A stretch of DNA of 64,000 bases from [Pasteurella] aerogenes (GTDB taxonomy: Bacteria; Pseudomonadota; Gammaproteobacteria; Enterobacterales; Pasteurellaceae), in the NCBI GenBank assembly GCA_900637275.1, contig LR134362.1:310001-374000 (forward strand). Direction: 5' to 3'. The stretch's first letter is position 1. Every line of letters begins with the position of its first letter. Positions 57,804 through 64,000 of the stretch are shown here, piece by piece. The position numbers were made by a program, and so were the translations under genes. Below the pieces are notes generated by a model. It searched no databases and was not told the origin of the DNA. It saw only the letters and a program-made list of their open reading frames with translations.

Positions 57804-59135
57804 ATGTCATTTTTATGGTCATTAGTTTCATTTTTGATCGTGATCGGTGTCCTTGTTTCTGTACACGAATATGGTCATTTTTGGGCAGCTAGAAAGTGCG
57901 GTATAAAAATTCATCGTTTTTCCATTGGGTTTGGAAAAGTTTTATGGTCAAAAATCGATAAACAAGGCACTGAGTTTGCCATTTCGGCAATTCCTTTGGG
58001 CGGTTATGTAAAGATGCTGGATGAACGTAATGAAGCGGTTCCGGCAGACTTAAAACATCAATCTTTTAATAGCAAAACCGTTGCTCAACGGGCATTTGTG
58101 ATTGCTGCCGGACCGATGGCTAACTTTTTATTTGCGATTTTTGCCTATTGGGTGATTTATACGGTCGGTATTCCTAGTGTTAAACCCGTGATTGAGGATG
58201 TGACACAAGGTTCAATTGCACAGCAAGCGAAAATCCAGCCTAATTCACAAATTATGGCGATTGATGGAACCTCGACCCCAGATTGGGAAACGATCAATAT
58301 GTTGCTGGCAACGAAGATGGGGGAGTCGCAAGTGGAGTTGACGCTATCGCCTTTCGGTTCAGCAATTTCACAAACCAAAATTCTTGATTTATCACATTGG
58401 ACATTCGATCCGGAAAAAGAATCCGCTTTTAGTGCATTAGGTATGATACCGGTTCGAACTAAAGTCGAGATGACCTTGTCTAAGGTGCTGGAAAATTCGC
58501 CGGCGGAGCAAGCGGGATTGCAAGTCGGGGATAAGATTTATGCGGATAATGCGCAATTAATGGCATGGCAGGATTTTGTTAAATTAGCACAAGCGGGCAA
58601 TCCTTTTACTGTACAAATTGAACGTCAGGGTGAGTTTTTAACGAAAACGATCACGCCGGCATTAAATGAGAAAGGACAATGGCAAGTGGGCGTTTCTCCG
58701 ACCTTTCAACCGCTTGCAGATGAGTATCGCACAGAATTAAAATATGGTATTCTAGAATCCTTTCAAAAAGGGATTGAAAAGACGCTTCAGTTATCTTGGC
58801 TAACGATTAAAGTTATCGGTAAATTATTTACCGGCGATTTATCCGTAAGTAACTTGAGTGGACCAATTTCTATCGCGAAAGGTGCGGGAGTATCATCCGA
58901 AATTGGGTTGATTTATTACCTCAGCTTTATGGCACTGATTAGCGTAAACTTAGGGATTATGAATTTATTCCCATTGCCGGTATTAGATGGTGGTCATTTA
59001 GTGTTTTTGGCTGCCGAAGCGGTAAAAGGAAAGCCAGTTTCCGATGCTGTACAGAATATTGCGTACAGAATTGGAGCGTTTTTGTTGCTGATGCTGACCG
59101 CATTTGTACTATTTAATGATTTTTTACGTTTATAA
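57804..59135 (+). CDS. rseP: Site-2 protease RseP
   Basis: A 443-residue membrane zinc protease that cuts anti-sigma factor RseA and frees sigma-E under envelope stress. The zinc motif is H21-E22-x-x-H25 in VSVHEYGHFWAA; the second ligand block is LFPLPVLDGGHLVF near residue 390. Two PDZ-type domains lie between, near 115-200 and 215-300. It starts nine bases after cdsA. Its location just before bamA and skp fits its role; a sigma-E type promoter lies before skp. Confidence 0.95.
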   Translation: MSFLWSLVSFLIVIGVLVSVHEYGHFWAARKCGIKIHRFSIGFGKVLWSKIDKQGTEFAISAIPLGGYVKMLDERNEAVPADLKHQSFNSKTVAQRAFVIAAGPMANFLFAIFAYWVIYTVGIPSVKPVIEDVTQGSIAQQAKIQPNSQIMAIDGTSTPDWETINMLLATKMGESQVELTLSPFGSAISQTKILDLSHWTFDPEKESAFSALGMIPVRTKVEMTLSKVLENSPAEQAGLQVGDKIYADNAQLMAWQDFVKLAQAGNPFTVQIERQGEFLTKTITPALNEKGQWQVGVSPTFQPLADEYRTELKYGILESFQKGIEKTLQLSWLTIKVIGKLFTGDLSVSNLSGPISIAKGAGVSSEIGLIYYLSFMALISVNLGIMNLFPLPVLDGGHLVFLAAEAVKGKPVSDAVQNIAYRIGAFLLLMLTAFVLFNDFLRL

Positions 59136-59164
59136 TCATTTTTTATAACAGGATAAAAGTAACG

Positions 59165-61531
59165 ATGAAAAAACTTTTAATTGCAAGCCTCTTGTTTGGT
59201 TCAACAACGGTTGTTGCGGCGCCATTTGTGGTAAAAGATATTCGTGTGGACGGTGTGCAAGCCGGTTCCGAAAGTACGGTGTTAAGCGGTTTGCCTATTC
59301 GTGTTGGTCAACGTGCGACGGATAACGATATTGCGAATATTGTAAAAACGTTGTTTTTGCGTGGACAATATGATGATGTCAAAGCCTCTAGAGAAGGGGA
59401 TACGTTGGTTGTTTCCGTGGTACCAAAACCAATTATTGCCGAGGTGACTTTAGATGGGAATGAATCCATTCCGGATGAGGCGTTGCAAGAAAATTTAAAT
59501 GCCAATGGGTTTGCGGTTGGGGATGTTTTAAATCGTGAAAAATTAGAGGCTTTTCGCCAAAGTTTGCTTGAGCATTATCAAAGTGTTGGGCGTTATAATG
59601 CAACGATAGATACCATTGTTAACACCTTGCCAAATAACCGTGCTGAAGTGAAATTGCAAATTAAAGAAGATGATGTGGCGTTGTTAAAAAGCATTTCTTT
59701 TGAAGGCAATAATGCATTTAGTAGCGATAAATTACAAGAACAAATGGAGTTACAACCGGATGCTTGGTGGAAATTCTTTGGTAATAAATTCGATTCAACT
59801 GCATTTGGTAAAGATTTAGAGGCAATTCGTAGCTATTATCTTGATCGCGGTTATGCCAAATTCCAAATTGCTGGTACAGATGTGCAGTTAAATGATGAAA
59901 AAACGGAAGCCAATGTTACGGTTAAAGTAAATGAAGGCGAGAAATATACAGTAAAAAGTGCGCGAATTGTGGGTGATGTAGGTGGTATGTCGGAAGCATT
60001 AACCCCGTTATTGAAACAAATTTATATTGACGATACCTTCCGTCGTAGCGATGTGACCAGCGTTGAAGAAAGCATTAAATCCACATTAGGTGAACAAGGT
60101 TACGCGAGTGCGCAAGTGAACGTCAGCCCGGAATTTGATGATGAAAATAAAACTATTGCATTGACTTTTGTAGTAGATGCTGGTCGTCGTTATTCTGTAC
60201 GTCAAATTCGTTTTGAAGGCAATACGGTAAGTGCAGATAGCACCTTGCGTCAAGAAATGCGTCAACAAGAAGGCGCTTGGTTATCTTCTCAATTGGTGGA
60301 GTTAGGTAAAGTGCGGTTAGATCGTACCGGATTTTTTGATTCGGTAGAAAGTCGTACTGAAAACGTACCAGGCGTAGATGATGAGTTAGATGTTATCTAT
60401 AAAGTAAAAGAACGTAATACCGGTAGTATCAACTTCGGTATTGGTTACGGTACGGAAAGCGGTTTAAGTTATCAAGCGAGTATCAAACAAGACAACTTCT
60501 TAGGGATGGGGTCATCTATCAGTTTGGGTGGTTCCCGTAATGATTACGGTACCAGTATTAACTTAGGTTATACCGAACCGTATTTTACCAAAGATGGTGT
60601 CAGCTTAGGCGGTAATGTGTTCTATGAAACATACGATAACTCTGATGATGATACTTCCGCTTCTTATTCCCGTACCAGTTATGGTATCAACGGAACCTTG
60701 GGTTTCCCTGTGAATGAAAATAACTCATATTATTTGGGTTTAGGCTATGTACATAACAAATTGAAAGATATTGATCCGGAATATACCCGTGATCTTTATC
60801 GTCAATCTATGGGATATAGCGATGATTGGCATTTTAAATCGGATGATTTTGAATTCTCAATGGGATGGAACTATAACAGTTTAGACCGCGGTTTCTTCCC
60901 AACTTCTGGGGTGAAAGCCTCTGTTGGTGGTAAGGTGACTATCCCGGGATCCGATAATAAATATTATAAATTGAGTGCTAACGTACAAGGTTATTATCCA
61001 TTAGATCGTGATCATACTTGGATTCTTTCAGGGTCTTTAGGTGGTTCATATGCAAGTGGATTTGGCGGTAAAAAATTACCGTTCTATCAATTCTATACCG
61101 CTGGTGGTATCGGTACCTTACGTGGTTTTGCTTATGGTGCGGTTGGTCCACAAGCGATTTATCGAGATGCGAATGGTAACTGGGGTTATGTCAATGAAGA
61201 TATTATCGGTGGTAACGCGATGGTGAACAGTAGTGTTGAACTTATTGTGCCTACTCCGTTTGTTGCTGATAAAAATCAACGTAGTGTGAGAACGTCATTG
61301 TTCGTTGATGCTGCAAGCGTTTGGAATACCAAATGGAGTGCAGCAGATAAACAACGTTTCTCTAACTTACCTGATTATGGCGATCCTTCACGAGTGCGTG
61401 TGTCTACCGGTATCGGTTTCCAATGGCAATCACCAATCGGACCTTTAGTATTTTCATATGCTAAACCATTGAAAAAATATGATGGTGACGAAATCGAACA
61501 ATTCCAATTTAGTATTGGTGGAACGTTCTAA
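59165..61531 (+). CDS. bamA: Outer membrane assembly protein BamA
   Basis: A 788-residue Omp85 protein that inserts beta-barrels into the outer membrane. A signal peptide ends near residue 19 (TTVVAA). Five POTRA domains span about 20-420 (VVKDIRVDGVQ, LLKSISFEGNNAF, VRQIRFEGNTV). The C-terminal 16-strand barrel ends with phenylalanine (QFSIGGTF), and the lid-loop motif IGTLRGF is near 647. Slightly shorter than E. coli BamA (810). AGGA precedes the ATG. Confidence 0.97.
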   Translation: MKKLLIASLLFGSTTVVAAPFVVKDIRVDGVQAGSESTVLSGLPIRVGQRATDNDIANIVKTLFLRGQYDDVKASREGDTLVVSVVPKPIIAEVTLDGNESIPDEALQENLNANGFAVGDVLNREKLEAFRQSLLEHYQSVGRYNATIDTIVNTLPNNRAEVKLQIKEDDVALLKSISFEGNNAFSSDKLQEQMELQPDAWWKFFGNKFDSTAFGKDLEAIRSYYLDRGYAKFQIAGTDVQLNDEKTEANVTVKVNEGEKYTVKSARIVGDVGGMSEALTPLLKQIYIDDTFRRSDVTSVEESIKSTLGEQGYASAQVNVSPEFDDENKTIALTFVVDAGRRYSVRQIRFEGNTVSADSTLRQEMRQQEGAWLSSQLVELGKVRLDRTGFFDSVESRTENVPGVDDELDVIYKVKERNTGSINFGIGYGTESGLSYQASIKQDNFLGMGSSISLGGSRNDYGTSINLGYTEPYFTKDGVSLGGNVFYETYDNSDDDTSASYSRTSYGINGTLGFPVNENNSYYLGLGYVHNKLKDIDPEYTRDLYRQSMGYSDDWHFKSDDFEFSMGWNYNSLDRGFFPTSGVKASVGGKVTIPGSDNKYYKLSANVQGYYPLDRDHTWILSGSLGGSYASGFGGKKLPFYQFYTAGGIGTLRGFAYGAVGPQAIYRDANGNWGYVNEDIIGGNAMVNSSVELIVPTPFVADKNQRSVRTSLFVDAASVWNTKWSAADKQRFSNLPDYGDPSRVRVSTGIGFQWQSPIGPLVFSYAKPLKKYDGDEIEQFQFSIGGTF

Positions 61532-61537
61532 GATAAT

Positions 61538-61565
61538 GGAACTTTTATAAAAAACCATAGTCTAA
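61538..61565 (+). promoter_or_regulatory. Sigma-E type promoter before skp
   Basis: GGAACTT (61538-61544), a 16-base spacer and TCTAA (61561-61565, preceded by G) match the sigma-E consensus fully. The start would be near 61571. skp and its neighbours are sigma-E targets in E. coli. Confidence 0.75.
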
Positions 61566-61573
61566 TGACGTAT

Positions 61574-61600
61574 CCTTGCGCTGCAAAATGCAGCGCAAGG
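61574..61600 (+). other. Strong hairpin at the predicted 5' end of the skp message
   Basis: A 12-bp G/C-rich stem (CCTTGCGCTGCA with TGCAGCGCAAGG) and a three-base loop. No T run follows, so it is not a standard terminator. It begins about three bases after the predicted sigma-E start and also lies 42 bases after the bamA stop. Confidence 0.8.
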
Positions 61601-61637
61601 TACATTAAAGAGTAATTGATTAAAGGAAAACCAAAAA

Positions 61638-62303
61638 ATGAAAAAAGCTGTAAAATTAACCGCACTTTCTTTAGGCTTAGCATTTGCCTCATCATTTGCC
61701 ATGGCTGAGGACAATATTGCCTTCTTAAATGTGGATTATTTGTTTGCTAACCACCCTGGTCGCCAAGCTGAATTGAAAAAATTAGATGAAGAATTTAAAG
61801 CGCCGGCAGACAAATTAAAGGCAGACGAAAAAGCATTACAAGATAAAAAAGTAAGTTTTGAAAAAGAAATTGATAATAAAGCAAAATCAATTGAAAAAGA
61901 AGTCAATGCCAAAGTGAAAGCATTAGAAAAAGATGCTCCGAGATTACGCCAGGCTGATATTAAAAAACGTCAAGATGAAATTTCTTCATTCGCGAAAAAA
62001 CGTCAAGATGAAGTGGCTAAGTTAGCTCAACAAAGAGATGCAGACTTCAAAAAATTAGTAGAAGAACATCAAAAAAATGTTGCAAAATTCCAATCTGATG
62101 CGCAAAAACGTGAAACAGAGTTGAATAAAAAAGTATTAACTGAAATTCAAACGACAGCAACCAATGTTGCTAAAGCGAAAAACTATAATATCGTGCTTGA
62201 TGAGAAAACCGTTGTTTATACGGTAGAAGGTAAAGATATTACCGAAGACGTATTAAAAGCACTACCACAACCAGCAACTTCTACAACAGAACAGGCTAAG
62301 TAA
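61638..62303 (+). CDS. skp: Periplasmic chaperone Skp (OmpH), extended coiled coil
   Basis: A 221-residue periplasmic chaperone that holds unfolded outer-membrane proteins for BamA. The signal peptide ends near residue 23 (FAMA-EDNIA). The mature part is a long Lys/Glu/Ala-rich coiled coil (about 45-165) with internal repeats such as KKRQDE at two places. E. coli Skp has 161 residues, so the tentacle helices are longer here. An uptake signal at 61660 encodes part of the signal peptide (LTALSL). The stop overlaps the lpxD start. Confidence 0.93.
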   Translation: MKKAVKLTALSLGLAFASSFAMAEDNIAFLNVDYLFANHPGRQAELKKLDEEFKAPADKLKADEKALQDKKVSFEKEIDNKAKSIEKEVNAKVKALEKDAPRLRQADIKKRQDEISSFAKKRQDEVAKLAQQRDADFKKLVEEHQKNVAKFQSDAQKRETELNKKVLTEIQTTATNVAKAKNYNIVLDEKTVVYTVEGKDITEDVLKALPQPATSTTEQAK

Positions 62304-63325
62304 TGCGAGATTATTCTCTTCAAGAATTATCAACTCAAATCGGCGCTACCCTTCGCGGTAACGCCGATGTTGTTGTTGAAAGTATTGCATCGCTAGATAA
62401 AGCGAATGCGCGACAACTGACTTTTATTTCTAATGTAAAATTTCGTGAAAAGTTAGCTCAATCTCAAGCCGGCGCAATTATTGTTTCTGACGCAGATGTG
62501 GATTTTTGTGCGCCTGAAAGTAATTTATTAATTGTGAAAGATCCTTATGTGGCCTATGCGATTTTAGCGCAATATATGGATAATACACCGAAAGCAGCAA
62601 ACCATATTGCCGAAAGTGCGGTCATTTCTTGTTCTGCTATTTTAGGCAAAAATGTAGCAGTAGGAGCTAACGCTGTGATTGAAGATGGCGTGGTGTTAGG
62701 TGATGATGTGGTGATTGGTGCCGGTTGTTTTATCGGCAAAAATGCCAAAATTGGTGCTGGAACGCAATTATGGGCAAATGTTTCCGTTTATCACGAAGTA
62801 GAAATTGGTGAACACTGTTTAATTCAATCCGGAGCGGTAATTGGTAGCGATGGCTTTGGCTATGCTAATGATCGTGGTCGTTGGATTAAAATTCCACAAA
62901 CGGGAACAGTGTTAATCGGCAACCATGTCGAAATCGGTGCTTGTACTTGTATTGATCGTGGTGCATTGGATGCAACGGTAATTGAAGATAATGTGATCAT
63001 TGATAACCTTTGTCAAATTGCACATAACGTCCATATTGGTACAGGAACTGCGGTTGCTGGTGGCGTGATTATGGCGGGAAGTTTGAAAGTCGGACGTTAT
63101 TGTTTGATTGGTGGCGCAAGTGTTATCAATGGGCATATGGAAATTTGTGATAAAGTCACAGTAACCGGAATGGGGATGGTGATGCGACCGATTACTGAAC
63201 CGGGCATTTATTCTTCGGGAATCCCATTACAAACCAATAAGGAATGGCGTAAAACCGCCGCACTCACCTTAGACATTGATAAGATGAATAAGCGTTTAAG
63301 AGCCTTAGAAAAAAAACTTTCGTAA
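62303..63325 (+). CDS. lpxD: UDP-3-O-acyl-glucosamine N-acyltransferase
   Basis: A 340-residue enzyme of lipid A synthesis that adds the second acyl chain to UDP-glucosamine. The N-terminal uridine-binding domain covers about 1-100. The rest is a left-handed beta helix of hexapeptide repeats (VAVGANAVIEDGVVLGDDVV near 118). The catalytic histidine lies in IAHNVHIG near 238. Its ATG overlaps the skp stop by one base. Length equals E. coli (341). Confidence 0.96.
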   Translation: MRDYSLQELSTQIGATLRGNADVVVESIASLDKANARQLTFISNVKFREKLAQSQAGAIIVSDADVDFCAPESNLLIVKDPYVAYAILAQYMDNTPKAANHIAESAVISCSAILGKNVAVGANAVIEDGVVLGDDVVIGAGCFIGKNAKIGAGTQLWANVSVYHEVEIGEHCLIQSGAVIGSDGFGYANDRGRWIKIPQTGTVLIGNHVEIGACTCIDRGALDATVIEDNVIIDNLCQIAHNVHIGTGTAVAGGVIMAGSLKVGRYCLIGGASVINGHMEICDKVTVTGMGMVMRPITEPGIYSSGIPLQTNKEWRKTAALTLDIDKMNKRLRALEKKLS

Positions 63326-63326
63326 A

Positions 63327-63359
63327 AAAACGTACCACAATTTGTGGTACGTTTTGTAT
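63327..63359 (+). terminator. Terminator after lpxD
   Basis: A near-perfect palindrome, AAAACGTACCACAA (63327-63340) with 63342-63355, with a short T run. A new promoter for fabZ starts in its right arm. Confidence 0.75.
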
Positions 63360-63382
63360 TGGACGGTTAAATATCGTATAAT
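63354..63382 (+). promoter_or_regulatory. Promoter of fabZ-lpxA
   Basis: TTGTAT (63354-63359) and a perfect TATAAT (63377-63382) are 17 bases apart. The start is near 63389, about 37 bases before fabZ. Confidence 0.65.
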
Positions 63383-63425
63383 TTTATTCAGTGATATTTT
63401 ATTATTTTAAATTAAAGGTACTATT

Positions 63426-63875
63426 GTGACGACTACAACAACTGCAAGAACAATTGAAGCAAAAGAAATTATGACGCTACTTCCACACCGCTATCCGTTT
63501 TTATTAGTGGATCGGGTTACGGATTTTGAAGAAGGTCAGTGGCTGAAAGCAGTGAAAAATGTCAGTGTGAATGAGCCTTGTTTTACCGGGCATTTCCCTG
63601 GAGAGCCAATTTTACCCGGTGTCTTAATTCTTGAAGCCTTAGCGCAAGCCATGGGGATTTTGGCGTTTAAAACCCATGAACTTCAAGGTGGCGAATTATT
63701 TTACTTTGCCGGTATTGATGAAGCCCGTTTTAAATGTCCTGTGTTGCCGGGCGATCAAATGGAGTTAAGTGTTACGGTAATTAAAGAACGTCGTGGAGTA
63801 ACCGCATTTACTGGCATTGCGACGGTAAATGGCAAAGTGGCTTGTGAAGCGAAATTAATGTGCGCTCGTCGCTAA
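63426..63875 (+). CDS. fabZ: 3-hydroxyacyl-ACP dehydratase FabZ, GUG start
   Basis: A 149-residue hot-dog-fold dehydratase of fatty acid synthesis. Catalytic H56 (CFTGHFPGEP) and E70 (LILEALAQ) are present, as is MTLLPHRYPFLLVDRV near 16. It draws on the same hydroxyacyl-ACP pool that feeds lipid A. The start is GTG with AAAGG seven bases upstream. It precedes lpxA by nine bases. Confidence 0.96.
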   Translation: MTTTTTARTIEAKEIMTLLPHRYPFLLVDRVTDFEEGQWLKAVKNVSVNEPCFTGHFPGEPILPGVLILEALAQAMGILAFKTHELQGGELFYFAGIDEARFKCPVLPGDQMELSVTVIKERRGVTAFTGIATVNGKVACEAKLMCARR

Positions 63876-63884
63876 GAGGTGAAT

Positions 63885-64000
63885 ATGATTCATGCTAGTG
63901 CAAAAATCCATCCGTCGTCTATTGTTGAGGAAGGGGCAAAAATTGGTGAAAACGTGGTTATCGGTCCATTTTGTATCGTGGAACGTGGCGTTGAAATCGG
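63885..64000 (+). CDS. lpxA: UDP-GlcNAc acyltransferase LpxA (5' part only)
   Basis: The first 38 codons of lpxA, cut by the window end. The sequence starts MIHASAKIHPSSIVEEGAKI and continues with hexapeptide repeats (IGENVVIGPFCIVERGVEI), the left-handed helix of the first enzyme of lipid A synthesis. AGAGGTG precedes the ATG. Position after fabZ agrees with E. coli. Confidence 0.93.
   Translation, partial: MIHASAKIHPSSIVEEGAKIGENVVIGPFCIVERGVEI

Overview
The window is a piece of Pasteurellaceae chromosome, close to Pasteurella in the broad sense. More than 30 copies of the Haemophilus-type DNA uptake signal (core AAGTGCGGT or its complement) are scattered through genes and gene ends. Protein sequences resemble Haemophilus and E. 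coli homologues, base composition is AT-rich, and the rRNA is gammaproteobacterial. A mannose PTS, which Haemophilus influenzae lacks as far as I recall, points to Pasteurella or a relative. I cannot name the species from sequence alone.

Layout. 1-2110: a SotB-type efflux pump, then an intact IS5-family insertion sequence lying inside an uptake signal. 2327-6889: lactate permease and the LutABC lactate oxidase. 7034-8604: two tRNA-Asp genes, then dnaQ and rnhA. 8632-13180: manXYZ, yobD and manA for mannose uptake and isomerisation, with two CRP sites. 13270-20654: hemCDXY divergent from cyaA. 20670-22787: narP, yggS, sodC. 22796-28400: the threonine operon with an attenuator leader, thrA, thrB, an extra secreted-protein gene and thrC. 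28415-33075: yffB, a small membrane protein, dapE, a VanY-like peptidase, psiE, nudF, cpdA. 33242-37768: yhhW, an EamA transporter, ubiF, miaB. 37872-44063: nrdG-nrdD with NrdR and FNR sites, rimI, holD, rsmC, an MFS transporter. 44097-47415: metNIQ with a MetJ operator and gmhB. 47500-53151: a complete rRNA operon (16S, tRNA-Ile, tRNA-Ala, 23S, 5S). 53472-64000: the conserved envelope cluster pyrH-frr-dxr-uppS-cdsA-rseP-bamA-skp-lpxD-fabZ-lpxA (last gene cut by the window edge).

How it works together. Several themes recur. cAMP signalling has both its synthase (cyaA) and its phosphodiesterase (cpdA) here, both with UUG starts, and strong CRP sites control manXYZ. Aspartate-family metabolism appears as thrABC, dapE and metNIQ; the thr leader peptide is rich in Met as well as Thr and Ile codons. 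Anaerobic life appears in nrdDG, narP and lactate use. The last 10 kb makes membrane and outer-membrane components, with a sigma-E type promoter in front of skp.

The window is mostly core genome. I found no CRISPR array, prophage or defence island. The most interesting signals are regulatory: the Thr/Ile/Met leader, the sigma-E start placed directly before a strong hairpin, the NrdR/FNR promoter arrangement, the compensatory tRNA-Asp pair, and the transposon that split an uptake signal. Gene starts were corrected by homology and ribosome binding sites where a longer reading frame was open.
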